From Sphingomonas parva (ex Maeng et al. 2020) (GTDB lineage Bacteria > Pseudomonadota > Alphaproteobacteria > Sphingomonadales > Sphingomonadaceae), in assembly GCF_004564275.1 (NCBI RefSeq), contig NZ_SPDV01000036.1, forward strand, positions 1 to 41,013: a DNA stretch of 41,013 nt. Reading direction: 5' to 3'. The notes under the pieces were generated by a model that saw nothing but the letters and a program-made list of their open reading frames with translations, searched no databases and was not told where the DNA came from. Of the stretch, positions 1 to 9,475 are shown piece after piece. The position numbers and the translations under genes were made by a program. How positions within the stretch are numbered: the first letter of the stretch is position 1; the number at the start of each line of letters is the position of its first letter.

Positions 1-126
1 GACAGCGACAAGTCCGGCAAGGACCATGAGCGCTCGGGAAGCCGTGCGGCCGAATGGTCCGGCAGGGACGCTGGCGACCGGTTCGAGAAGCACGAAGACA
101 AATCGTCCCGCAAGCTCGATCGCTGA
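1..126 (+). CDS. C-terminal fragment of an unidentified protein (cut by window edge)
   Basis: Frame 1 is open from the window edge to a TGA at 124-126, giving 41 residues that end in SSRKLDR. The peptide is almost entirely Asp, Lys, Arg, Glu, Ser and Gly, so it is probably a disordered, highly charged C-terminal tail. No domain can be recognised and no function is proposed. The next gene starts 14 nt downstream on the same strand, so the two may be co-transcribed. The frame could also be non-coding, because the fragment is short and its composition unusual; its stop just before a well-placed ribosome site is the main argument that it is real. Confidence 0.45.
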   Translation, partial: DSDKSGKDHERSGSRAAEWSGRDAGDRFEKHEDKSSRKLDR

Positions 127-140
127 TCGAGGCGGCTCCT

Positions 141-2534
141 ATGGCATTCGCAATGCTGCGCCTTCCCCGGCGTCGGGCTGGCGATCCGATGATGCTGCAG
201 GCCGATCTGGACGAGCGCTCGGGCCGCCTGCCCTTCGCACTTCCACAGATCGCGGTGCTCGCCGCCGCGGCGCTGGTCGGCGCTACCATCCTGCTCACCG
301 GCGCGGGGGCCGGAGTGGACCGCATCCTCCAGGACGTTCGCTACGCCGTGCGTGCCCATGACGCCACGGGCGAGATCCACGTCGTCGAGATCGATGCCAA
401 GAGCCTGGCCGCGCTCACGAAGTGGCCGCTGCCGCGCAGCGTGCACGGGCGAGCGGTCGACCAGCTGCGCGCCGCCGGGGCCCGGACGATCGGCTTCGAC
501 GTCGATTTCTCGGCCGCGTCAGATCCGCGCGAGGACGCGGCCTTCGCCGCCGCGCTGAAGCGGGCGGGAGGGAGCGTCTATCTTGCCACCTTCCGTCAGG
601 CTGCCGATAGCACCAGCGAAGAATCCGTCGAAAACATCCCGATCAAAATACTAGAAGAAAACGCTTTCCTCGCCGGCGTGAACGTCCGTCCGGATGCCAG
701 CGGCTACGTCCGTCAGATGCCCCTGGGGACGGTGACGGGCGGGACCCCCCGCCCTTCCCTTGCCAACCTGACGGCCGAGGTGCCCGCCGATACGGGCGAG
801 GCGTTCGACATCGATTATTCGATCAGGCCGGAGACGATCCCGCGCCACAGCCTGATCGATCTGGTAACCGGCCGCGTCCCGGCCGCCGCATTGGCCGGCA
901 AGCGAGTGATAATCGGTGCCACCGCGATCGAAATCCGCGATTATTATGCAACCCCGCGGCACGGGGTCATCCCCGGCGTCGTGATCCAGGCGCTGGCCGC
1001 GGAAACCCTCATGCAGGGGCCGATCCCGCAGTCGTGGAGCGGCGGCGGCATGCTGCTGCTCGCCCTTGCCGCTGCGGCCGGTATTCTCCGCAAGGCGGCG
1101 AGCCCGCGCCGGCTGGCAGGCTTCGGTGCCGCGACCGCGGTACTGCCGCTCATCCCGCTGGCCAGCGAACATTTTTTCGCCGTGTCGATGGCGCTTGCGC
1201 CCGCACTCGGCAGCGCCGCCACCGTGATCGGCCTGAACGGCGCGGCGCTCCTTGCCCAGCGTGCCCGCCGCAAGGAGACGACGGACGCGGCCACCGGCCT
1301 CCCCAACCTCGCCGCCCTCGAAGGCGCGCTCGCCGGACGCGCCCAGGCCAATATCGTCGTGGCGCACATCGAACATTTCGCGATGATCGCCTCCGGCCTC
1401 GGCGATGAAGCCACCGCGAAGCTGATCCTGCGGGTCGCGGATCGCCTGAGGCTCGCCTGCGGCGACATGCACATCTACCGGGTGGATACGGCAGCGCTGG
1501 CGTGGATCGAGACGCCCGACGACGAAAGCAGTCTCGACGGCCGGCTGGAGGCCGCCGCCGCGCTGATGCGCGCGCCTGTCGAGTGCGGGCGTCTGGTGGA
1601 CGTCTCGCTCACCTTCGGCCTCTCGGGGAGCGAGAATCTCGCCGGCAGCAGTGTGAAGCAGCTGGTCGCCGACGCGGCGCTCGCCGCCGTCCATGCCGCG
1701 CAGCGGGGCAATCGCTGGCAGAAGTTCACCGAGGCCGATAGCGAAGAGGCGACGCTGCAGCTTTCGCTGCTCGGCGAGCTCGACGCCGCAATGGCCAGCG
1801 GAGAGCTGTGGAACGCCTATCAGCCCAAGCTCGATCTGCACTCGGGCAAGGTGCTCAGCGTCGAAGCGCTGGTGCGGTGGAACCATGCGCAGCGTGGCCC
1901 GATTGGCCCCGACAAGTTCATCCCCCTGGTCGAGGAGCATGGCCGGGCGGCGGACCTGACCCGTCACGTGCTCCAACAGGCGCTCGAGGACGCCTGGAGC
2001 TGGCAGGAGCGCGGCCACCCGATCAATGTCGCCGTCAACGTCTCGGCGAGCGTGCTGGCCGACCATGGCTTCATCGAGTCGGTCCGCGAAGCATTGCGTA
2101 CCAGCCCCGTCCCGCCGGAGCGGATCACGATCGAGGTGACGGAAAGCGCCGCGATGAACGACCCGGCCCGGGCCATCGCTGCGCTGGAGAGCTGGCGCGC
2201 CCTCGGCGTTCGAATCTCGATCGACGACTACGGCACCGGCCAGTCGTCGCTCGGCTATCTGCAGACCCTTCCCGCGACCGAGCTCAAGATCGACAAGAGC
2301 TTCGTCCAGACCATTGCGAGCGACACTCGCAACGCGATCATGGTCCGCTCGACGATCGCGATGGCGCACGAGCTGGGCCTCAAGGTGGTCGCCGAGGGCA
2401 TTGAGGATCAGGAATGCCTCGATCGCCTCCGGGAGATGGGCTGCGACACCGCCCAGGGCTTCTTCATCAGCAAGCCCCTCTCGGCGCCCGAGCTGGCCGA
2501 CTTCCTCGGGACCGGAGCCCGGGCCGCCGCCTGA
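141..2534 (+). CDS. CHASE2-sensor cyclic-di-GMP phosphodiesterase (degenerate GGDEF + intact EAL)
   Basis: Predicted inner-membrane enzyme of 797 aa that hydrolyses c-di-GMP to pGpG. From the N-terminus: one membrane helix (about residues 34-54), a periplasmic CHASE2 domain (about 60-295, with the typical VVEIDAKSL and WPLPR blocks), about three more helices (300-375), a GGDEF-like domain (about 380-530) and an EAL domain (about 550-790). The GGDEF signature is replaced by RVDTAALAW near residue 450, so cyclase activity is not expected. The EAL site looks complete: E575 in EAL, N633, E665, D695/D696 in DDYGTG, K716, E752 and Q772. The ATG at 141 is chosen because GAGG lies about 8 nt upstream; the frame extends to 54, but that would overlap the preceding gene. 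The CHASE2 ligand is unknown. Confidence 0.88.
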   Translation: MAFAMLRLPRRRAGDPMMLQADLDERSGRLPFALPQIAVLAAAALVGATILLTGAGAGVDRILQDVRYAVRAHDATGEIHVVEIDAKSLAALTKWPLPRSVHGRAVDQLRAAGARTIGFDVDFSAASDPREDAAFAAALKRAGGSVYLATFRQAADSTSEESVENIPIKILEENAFLAGVNVRPDASGYVRQMPLGTVTGGTPRPSLANLTAEVPADTGEAFDIDYSIRPETIPRHSLIDLVTGRVPAAALAGKRVIIGATAIEIRDYYATPRHGVIPGVVIQALAAETLMQGPIPQSWSGGGMLLLALAAAAGILRKAASPRRLAGFGAATAVLPLIPLASEHFFAVSMALAPALGSAATVIGLNGAALLAQRARRKETTDAATGLPNLAALEGALAGRAQANIVVAHIEHFAMIASGLGDEATAKLILRVADRLRLACGDMHIYRVDTAALAWIETPDDESSLDGRLEAAAALMRAPVECGRLVDVSLTFGLSGSENLAGSSVKQLVADAALAAVHAAQRGNRWQKFTEADSEEATLQLSLLGELDAAMASGELWNAYQPKLDLHSGKVLSVEALVRWNHAQRGPIGPDKFIPLVEEHGRAADLTRHVLQQALEDAWSWQERGHPINVAVNVSASVLADHGFIESVREALRTSPVPPERITIEVTESAAMNDPARAIAALESWRALGVRISIDDYGTGQSSLGYLQTLPATELKIDKSFVQTIASDTRNAIMVRSTIAMAHELGLKVVAEGIEDQECLDRLREMGCDTAQGFFISKPLSAPELADFLGTGARAAA

Positions 2535-2655
2535 CGCGAAACACCCTGGCCGCTTCGAACCTGCCCATGTCCGAGCGCCGGTCTCGAAGCCCGATGCTCC
2601 AATTGGCTGCGTAGCCTAGAAAAAGCCCCTTTTCGCTCCTATCTGCGCGCCATCC

Positions 2656-3987
2656 ATGACTCTCACGCTTCCCACTCCGCCGAAAGTCGGCATGGTTTCG
2701 CTCGGCTGCCCCAAGGCGCTGGTCGATTCCGAGCGCATCCTCACCAAGCTGCGCTCCGACGGATATCAGCTCTCCTCGGAATATGAGGAGGCCGACGTCG
2801 TGCTCGTCAACACCTGCGGCTTCCTCGACTCCGCGAAGGAGGAGAGCCTGGCGGCGATCGGCGAGGCGATCGCCGAGAACGGCCGCGTCATCGTCACCGG
2901 CTGCATGGGCAACGAGGCCGAGGTCATCCGGCAGAAGTTTCCGGAGGTCCTCGCGATCACCGGGCCGCATCAATATGAAAGCGTCGTGGGCGCGGTGCAC
3001 GTCGCCGCCCCGATGCCGCCGTCGGCCTATCTGAACCTGGTGCCGGAGAGCGGGCTCAAGCTCACCCCGCGCCATTATTCCTATCTGAAGATCTCAGAGG
3101 GCTGCAATCACCGCTGCAGCTTCTGCATCATCCCGTCGATCCGCGGGGATCTGGTCAGCCGCCGTCCGGACGCCATCCTGCGCGAGGCGGAGAAGCTGGT
3201 CGCCGCCGGCACGAAGGAGCTGCTGGTCATCAGCCAGGACACCTCGGCCTATGGCGTCGACCTGCGCCACGCGGCCTGGCCCTGGAAGGGTGGCGAGGTC
3301 CGCGCGCACATGACCGATCTGGCGCGCGAGCTCGGCAAGCTCGGCGCCTGGGTGCGCCTCCACTACGTCTATCCCTATCCGCACGTCGATCAGGTCATCC
3401 CGCTGATGGCCGAGGGACTCGTCACTCCCTATCTCGACATTCCCTTTCAGCACGCCGCGCCCTCGGTGCTGAAGGCGATGAAGCGGCCTGCGAACGAGGC
3501 CAAGGTGCTCGAGCGGATCCGCGCCTGGCGCGAGATCTGCCCGGACATCGCCATCCGCTCCTCCTTCGTCGTCGGCTTCCCCGGCGAGACGGACGCCGAT
3601 TTCGAATATCTCCTGCAATGGCTCGAGGAAGCGCAGCTCGACCGGGTCGGCGGCTTCCGCTTCGAGCCGGTGACCGGCGCAGCCGCCAACGCCCTTCCCG
3701 GCGTGGTGCCCGAAGAGGTCAAGGAAGAGCGCTACGCGCGCCTGATGGAGACCACCGCGCGCATCTCCGCCGCGAAGCTCCAGGCCAAGGTCGGTCGCGA
3801 GATCGACGTCATCATCGACGTGGCCGACGGCGAGGGCGGCGCGTCCGGACGCTCCCAGGCGGACGCGCCGGAGATTGACGGCGAGGTCCACCTGCGCGAC
3901 GCAGCCGAGGCGAGCCCGGGCGACATCCTGCGCGTCCTGATCGAGGACGCGGACGAGCACGATCTCTTCGGAGTCCCGGTCAGCTGA
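2656..3987 (+). CDS. rimO: Ribosomal protein S12 methylthiotransferase RimO
   Basis: Radical-SAM enzyme of 443 aa that adds a methylthio group to the conserved aspartate of ribosomal protein S12. The N-terminal UPF0004 part carries the three cysteines for the auxiliary Fe-S cluster (C18 in SLGCPK, C54 in VNTCGF, C83 in TGCMG). The radical-SAM motif is C150-x3-C154-x2-C157 in GCNHRCSFC. The C-terminal region (about 375-440) fits a TRAM domain. Length and the [12 protein letters not shown] opening match RimO rather than MiaB. The ATG at 2656 has no clear ribosome site; the next in-frame ATG would cut into the first conserved block. It stands alone after a 121-bp gap and is followed 32 nt later by an aldehyde dehydrogenase with no evident functional link. 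Confidence 0.95.
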   Translation: MTLTLPTPPKVGMVSLGCPKALVDSERILTKLRSDGYQLSSEYEEADVVLVNTCGFLDSAKEESLAAIGEAIAENGRVIVTGCMGNEAEVIRQKFPEVLAITGPHQYESVVGAVHVAAPMPPSAYLNLVPESGLKLTPRHYSYLKISEGCNHRCSFCIIPSIRGDLVSRRPDAILREAEKLVAAGTKELLVISQDTSAYGVDLRHAAWPWKGGEVRAHMTDLARELGKLGAWVRLHYVYPYPHVDQVIPLMAEGLVTPYLDIPFQHAAPSVLKAMKRPANEAKVLERIRAWREICPDIAIRSSFVVGFPGETDADFEYLLQWLEEAQLDRVGGFRFEPVTGAAANALPGVVPEEVKEERYARLMETTARISAAKLQAKVGREIDVIIDVADGEGGASGRSQADAPEIDGEVHLRDAAEASPGDILRVLIEDADEHDLFGVPVS

Positions 3988-4019
3988 TCCGCGCCCGGGC
4001 TGCGCGAACTGGAGGAACG

Positions 4020-5420
4020 ATGTTCAGAAGCGTCAACCCAGCCACCGGAGCAGAGATCGCCACCTATCCCGAGCTGACGCCAGCCGAGCTCGACGCGAAG
4101 CTCGCCAGGGCGGCTGCGGCCTTCCGCCACTGGCGCACCACGCCGCTCGAGGAACGCACCGCCCTCCTCGCCCGCATCGCCGACCGCTTCGAGGTCGAGC
4201 GCGAGCGGCTCGCCCGCATGGCCTCGCTCGAGATGGGCAAGACTCTCGCCACCGCTTTGGCCGAGGTCGACAAATGCGCCGCCGGCTTCCGGGTCTATGC
4301 CGAGCACGGACCCGCCATGCTCGCGCCGAAGCGCCAGAGCCTGACTGGCGGCGGCACGGCCGAGCTCCACTGGCTGCCGATCGGCCCGGTGCTCGCGATC
4401 ATGCCGTGGAACTTCCCTTATTGGCAGGCGGTCCGCTTCCTCGCTCCGGCGATCATGGCCGGCAATGTCGGCCTGCTGAAGCATGCCAGCATCGTGCAGG
4501 GCGTCGCCGGGCTGCTCGAGGAGATGGTCACCGCGGCCGGCGCGCCCGACGGCCTGTTCCAGAATCTCGCGATCAAATCCTCCGCCGTCGCCGGGGTCAT
4601 CGCCGACGATCGGATCGCGGCGGTGACTCTGACCGGCAGCGAAGCCGCCGGCGCCTCGGTCGCCGAAGCGGCCGGCCGGGCGCTGAAGAAGGTGGTGCTC
4701 GAGCTTGGCGGCTCCGATCCGTTCATCGTCATGCCGTCGGCCGATCTCGATGCAGCCGTGGCGCAGGCGGTGAAGGCGCGGATCCAGAACAGCGGCCAGT
4801 CCTGCATCTGCGCCAAGCGGATGATCGTCCATGCCGACGTCTACGACGCCTTCATGGCGCGTTTCTCGGACGGGATGCGTGCGGTGAAGGCAGGCGATCC
4901 GTTCGATCCCGCGATCGACATGGGGCCCCTCTCCAGCTTCGAGCAGCGCGACACCGTCCTCGAGCAGCTCGAGGAAGCGAAGTCGCTGGGCGCGACCTTG
5001 CTGTTCGGCGGTGAGCCGACCGCCGACGGCGCCTATCTCAGCGCCGGCATCCTCACCGACGTGCCGCTCGACAGCCCGCTGATGCACGAGGAGATCTTCG
5101 GTCCGATCGCCATGGTGTTCCGCGCTGCCGACATCGACGAGGCGATCCGCATCGCCAACGACATACCGTTTGGCCTCGGCTCCTCGGTTTGGACCCGCGA
5201 CGAAGGCGAGCAGCGACGCTTCGTCCGCGACATCGAGGCCGGCATGACGGCGATCAACCAGATGCTCGCCTCCTCTCCCGAGGCGCCGTTCGGCGGTATC
5301 AAGCGCTCCGGTCACGGGCGCGAGCTCGGCCCCTACGGCATGCACGAATTCATGAACCTGAAGACGGTGATGTACGCCGCCGACGCACCGCTGGGCGCGC
5401 GAACGAACGCCCTGGACTGA
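4020..5420 (+). CDS. NAD(P)-dependent aldehyde dehydrogenase, Sad/YneI type (probable succinate-semialdehyde dehydrogenase)
   Basis: Cytosolic aldehyde dehydrogenase of 466 aa. Diagnostic blocks are MPWNFPYWQ (N131), the general-base block LELGGSDPFIV (E228), the catalytic cysteine block NSGQSCICAKR (C262) and EEIFGP near the C-terminus. The blocks YAEHGPAML, IMPWNFP and ELGGSDPFIV are those of E. coli Sad (YneI), which oxidises succinate semialdehyde to succinate, so this is the best substrate guess; other small aldehydes are possible. A very strong ribosome site, GGAGG at 4011-4015, fixes the start at 4020. There is no neighbouring GABA transaminase, so the physiological substrate cannot be set from context. 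Confidence 0.9.
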   Translation: MFRSVNPATGAEIATYPELTPAELDAKLARAAAAFRHWRTTPLEERTALLARIADRFEVERERLARMASLEMGKTLATALAEVDKCAAGFRVYAEHGPAMLAPKRQSLTGGGTAELHWLPIGPVLAIMPWNFPYWQAVRFLAPAIMAGNVGLLKHASIVQGVAGLLEEMVTAAGAPDGLFQNLAIKSSAVAGVIADDRIAAVTLTGSEAAGASVAEAAGRALKKVVLELGGSDPFIVMPSADLDAAVAQAVKARIQNSGQSCICAKRMIVHADVYDAFMARFSDGMRAVKAGDPFDPAIDMGPLSSFEQRDTVLEQLEEAKSLGATLLFGGEPTADGAYLSAGILTDVPLDSPLMHEEIFGPIAMVFRAADIDEAIRIANDIPFGLGSSVWTRDEGEQRRFVRDIEAGMTAINQMLASSPEAPFGGIKRSGHGRELGPYGMHEFMNLKTVMYAADAPLGARTNALD

Positions 5421-5752
5421 GGCCGTGCTTGCCTTTCTGTCCAAGGCGGCGGAGCGAAAACACTGGTCCAGGTCATTCCCATAGGTGAGACCCGGCTTGG
5501 CGCTTTGGATGCTCGCTTCGCTGGCGAAGCGCGCTTCGGAAGCCGCCCCGGCCGGAACCCGCGTGCCCGGGGTCGCTGACTGGCCGATCCTCTTCCTGGT
5601 CCAGGTCGTTCCTCGTCTGCTGTTGTGCAGGAGAAGCGACCGCCTGCCGCCGCCGGCCCGGCGATGGGGGCCAAGCGCCTTCGGCGATGAGTCGCCATGC
5701 TGCGGCGACAAGCACCCTTTTTCTGGTCCGCGCCTGTCCCTAAGGCTGGGTC
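5421..5752. other. 332-bp intergenic region with a direct-repeat pair and a strong hairpin
   Basis: No convincing gene is seen here. It contains a 17-bp direct repeat with one mismatch (5463-5479 and 5596-5612, core CTGGTCCAGGTC), with copies 133 bp apart. A perfect 8-bp stem with a 2-nt loop lies at 5514-5531 (CGCTTCGC / GCGAAGCG). A further 6-bp stem, GTCGCC / GGCGAC, lies at 5691-5709 and is followed by a run of T at 5718-5722, roughly 40 nt before the pepA start. Short open frames on both strands cover the region but have no ribosome site and low-complexity Arg/Pro-rich translations. It may be a degenerate intergenic repeat or a non-coding RNA; neither can be shown from this window. Confidence 0.5.
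5463..5612. repeat. Direct-repeat pair bounding a palindrome (candidate intergenic repeat element)
   Basis: The copies CTGGTCCAGGTCATTCC (5463-5479) and CTGGTCCAGGTCGTTCC (5596-5612) differ at one base. They bracket about 116 bp that include the 18-bp hairpin at 5514-5531. No other copy was noticed in this window. Direct repeats around a palindromic core would fit a small non-autonomous element or two copies of a short dispersed repeat, but there is no target-site duplication or transposase to support this. Confidence 0.4.
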
Positions 5753-7141
<1,389 letters not shown>

Positions 7142-7157
7142 CGATTTGCAGCCGTTT

Positions 7158-7185
7158 TTGCGCCGAATTCTCAATAGGGTACGAA
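7158..7185 (+). promoter_or_regulatory. Candidate promoter for the marR-NlpC/P60 pair
   Basis: TTGCGC at 7158-7163 and TACGAA at 7180-7185 are spaced by 16 bp, upstream of the GTG at 7250. The -10 is only partly like the consensus. The surrounding 108-bp gap is clearly richer in A/T than the flanking genes, which supports a regulatory region. Confidence 0.35.
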
Positions 7186-7249
7186 ACGAAAAACGATCTG
7201 ACTGGTTGTACGCCCGAAACAGACGCCGTCCGAAATCGGAGAAGAACCA

Positions 7250-7618
7250 GTGTCAGAGCGCGGCCTCAGGAGCTGGATGCAGACCCTCATCGGATACGTC
7301 CGCTCGGGGCAACCGGATCTCACCAATCGCCAGATGGCGCTGCTGATGATCGTCTATCTGACGCCCGGCCCCCATACGGTGCGGGGCCTTGCCCACACCC
7401 TGGGCGTATCGAAGCCCGTCATCACACGCGCCTTGAATACCCTGGGCACGCTCGGCTATCTGCGCCGGGTCCGCGACGAGGCAGATCGCCGCAACGTATT
7501 CGTCGCAAAGACCAGCATAGGGCAGGAGTTCCTTGAGCGCTTCGAACGCAATATCGAGCAGCAGGACGGCGCCGGCCGCCGAACCGCCAAGGAACGGGGT
7601 ATCCTCCTCCAGCACTGA
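7250..7618 (+). CDS. MarR-type winged-helix transcriptional regulator
   Basis: Small DNA-binding protein of 122 aa. A winged helix-turn-helix spans about residues 25-85: helices around NRQMALLMIVY, the turn with VRGLAHTLGVSKPVITRAL as recognition segment, then the wing with GYLRRVRDEADRRNVFV. This pattern, including the D-x-R-D-R-R-like wing, is that of MarR. It is shorter than typical MarR proteins (about 140 aa), mainly because the C-terminal dimerisation helix is brief. The GTG start at 7250 follows GGAGAAG about 5 nt upstream. The next gene begins inside its 3' end, so the two are translated together; the ligand is unknown. Confidence 0.82.
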   Translation: MSERGLRSWMQTLIGYVRSGQPDLTNRQMALLMIVYLTPGPHTVRGLAHTLGVSKPVITRALNTLGTLGYLRRVRDEADRRNVFVAKTSIGQEFLERFERNIEQQDGAGRRTAKERGILLQH

Positions 7619-8465
7619 GCGCTTCTCGCTCGACGGTCCCTCGATCGTCCTCGACCCGCGAATTCACGCCTGGCGCAAGGACATCGCCGACGTCGGGCTC
7701 GCCGGCCGGCTGTTCGCGCCGCATTACGCGCGCCCGCTGATCCGCGACTGCGGCCTGCTGCCGACCCCGCTCAGGGCCGAGCCGCAGGACGACGCCGCCG
7801 CGGTCTCTGAGCTCCTTCCGGGCGAGAAGTTCGCGGTGCTCGACATCACCTCCGGCTGGGCCTGGGGATACAGCCTGCTCGATCACCGCGTGGGCTATAT
7901 CGAGGCGATCGAGCTCGCCGATCCGCTTGAGCCAACCCACGTGGTCGTCGAGGCCGGCGCACCGATCCAGACGTGCGGCGATCCCCTCTCGCCGCCGCTC
8001 GCGACCCTGCCGATGGGCAGCCGGCTGCACGGCGAGCCGCACGGCGCGATGCTGCACATCGAGGCGGGCTGCGTCCCCCTCGCCTATCTCCAGCGCGTCG
8101 ACCGGCACGAGGATGATCCGGTGATCGTCGCCCAGCGCCTGCTCGGCGCGCCCTATCGTCCCGGCGGCCGCACGATCCATGGCATCGATTGCGCCGGCCT
8201 GGTCCAGCTGTCGCTGCAGCTCTGCGGGATCGATTGCCCGCGCGACGTCGATCATCAGCGCCGGCTGGGCGAGCCGCTCCCCGACGATGCGCCGCTCCAC
8301 CGCGGCGACCTTCTCTTCTGCGAGGACCATGTCGGCATGATGGTCGACGACATGATGGCCATCCAGGTCAGCCTGGAGAGCCGGAGAGTGTCGGTCGAGC
8401 CGTTCCGCTGCGCCCGGCCGGAAGGCAGCGAGGCCAGGATCGAGCGCCGGCGACTTACCCTCTAG
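7533..8465 (+). CDS. NlpC/P60-family peptidoglycan hydrolase with N-terminal SH3-like domains
   Basis: Putative murein endopeptidase of 310 aa. The first 30 residues are Ser/Ala-rich and there is no clear signal peptide. Residues about 85-190 look like bacterial SH3 repeats (EKFAVLDITSGWAWGYSLLDHRVGYI block, shortened here). The C-terminal NlpC/P60 domain (about 195-300) has the catalytic cysteine C220 in GIDCAGLVQ and histidine H266 in EDHVGMM. The start is taken as TTG at 7533 because AGGAG lies at 7524-7528 and no later in-frame start exists before conserved sequence. This makes an 86-bp overlap with the MarR gene. Close pairing suggests that the regulator controls the hydrolase, but that is inference. 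Confidence 0.85.
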   Translation: MSASNAISSSRTAPAAEPPRNGVSSSSTERFSLDGPSIVLDPRIHAWRKDIADVGLAGRLFAPHYARPLIRDCGLLPTPLRAEPQDDAAAVSELLPGEKFAVLDITSGWAWGYSLLDHRVGYIEAIELADPLEPTHVVVEAGAPIQTCGDPLSPPLATLPMGSRLHGEPHGAMLHIEAGCVPLAYLQRVDRHEDDPVIVAQRLLGAPYRPGGRTIHGIDCAGLVQLSLQLCGIDCPRDVDHQRRLGEPLPDDAPLHRGDLLFCEDHVGMMVDDMMAIQVSLESRRVSVEPFRCARPEGSEARIERRRLTL

Positions 8466-8485
8466 ACCTGCTCGCTGACGGGCGA

Positions 8486-8501
8486 GCGGCGCTTCCGCCG
8501 C
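8486..8501. terminator. Weak hairpin between convergent NlpC/P60 and mltG genes
   Basis: A perfect 6-bp stem GCGGCG / CGCCGC with a CTTC tetraloop sits in the 37-bp gap between two convergent genes. There is no T-run on either side, so it is at most a Rho-assisted or partial terminator. Confidence 0.3.
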
Positions 8502-8502
8502 C

Positions 8503-9468
8503 TCACATTTCGCCGCGGGCGCGGCGCAGGGCATACCATTTCTGCACATTGGCATTGTGCTCGGCGAGCGTGCTCGCGAAGATGTGCCCGCCCGTCCCGT
8601 CCGCGACGAAATAGAGCGCGTCGGTTTCCGCCGGGTTGAGGACCGCGCGAATCGACTCGCGTCCCGGATTGGCGATGGGGCCGACCGGCAGCCCGGCCAT
8701 CGCATAGGTGTTGTAGCCGTTCTGCGCCTGGAGCTCGGAGCGCAGGATGCGCCTTCCGAGCGGCCGTCCCTTGGTGATCGGGTAGATGACGGTGGGATCG
8801 GCATCGAGCTTCATCCCGATCCGGACCCGGTTCGAATAGACTCCGGCGATCATCGGCCGCTCGGAGGCCTTGCCGGTCTCCTTCTCGACGATCGAGGCGA
8901 GGATCACCGCCTCTTCAGGCGATTTCACGACGCTGTTGGGGCTGCGCTTCGGCCACAGCTCGGCCAGAGTGTCGCGCATCGCCTTTTGCATCCGCTCCAG
9001 CACCGCCGCCCGCGGCTCGTCCCGCTGGTAGCTGTAGCTGTCGGGCAGCACCGAGCCCTCCTCCGGCACCGGCGCGTCGCCGGTCAGCGCCGGAGCGTTC
9101 ATCAGCCGCTCGTGCACCAGCACGGAGGGCAGGCCTTCGGGCACCGTCACCATGCGCTGCAGCGTCTTGCCGGTCTGCAGCATGGCCAGGACTTGCGAAT
9201 GGCTCGCCCGGGCGGGAAATTCGAATTCGCCGGCCTGGATCGGCGCGCCCCCGCCGAACAGTTTCGCCTGGAGCAGGAAACGCTGCGACGAGCCGATCAC
9301 GCCCGCGTCCTCGAGCTGCTCCGCCGCGGAGGCGAGGCTCGAGCCCGGCGCGATGACGACGCTCACCGGCGCTCTCGCCGGCCCCGACGCGCTCCATCCC
9401 TGGATGAAGTAGAGGCCGGCGACGATCGCCGCCCCGACCAGCAGGCCGAGGACGAGGAGCTTCTTCAT
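8503..9468 (-). CDS. mltG: Endolytic murein transglycosylase MltG (YceG-like)
   Basis: Inner-membrane enzyme of 321 aa that cuts nascent glycan strands and is thought to set their length. It has one N-terminal membrane anchor (residues 4-24), a LysM-like part and the YceG catalytic domain. The catalytic glutamate is in ASIVEKETG (E195); the LDADPTVIY and YNTYAMAGLPVGPIANPG blocks are strongly typical. It is the last gene of the fab operon, 7 nt after the fabF stop, an arrangement common in alphaproteobacteria that ties wall synthesis to fatty-acid supply. It ends convergent with the NlpC/P60 gene. Confidence 0.95.
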   Translation of the reverse strand: MKKLLVLGLLVGAAIVAGLYFIQGWSASGPARAPVSVVIAPGSSLASAAEQLEDAGVIGSSQRFLLQAKLFGGGAPIQAGEFEFPARASHSQVLAMLQTGKTLQRMVTVPEGLPSVLVHERLMNAPALTGDAPVPEEGSVLPDSYSYQRDEPRAAVLERMQKAMRDTLAELWPKRSPNSVVKSPEEAVILASIVEKETGKASERPMIAGVYSNRVRIGMKLDADPTVIYPITKGRPLGRRILRSELQAQNGYNTYAMAGLPVGPIANPGRESIRAVLNPAETDALYFVADGTGGHIFASTLAEHNANVQKWYALRRARGEM

Positions 9469-9475
9469 GAAGGGA

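Noticed and set aside
651-2369. Long open frame on the minus strand opposite the CHASE2-EAL gene
   Set aside because: It lies wholly within a convincing gene, is rich in Arg/Asp/Gly/His, shows no domain and has no ribosome site. It is an antisense shadow caused by high G+C at third positions.
5473-5715. 80-residue minus-strand open frame in the 5421-5752 gap
   Set aside because: No ribosome site, Arg/Pro/Ser-rich low-complexity translation and no recognisable domain; the region is better described by its repeats.
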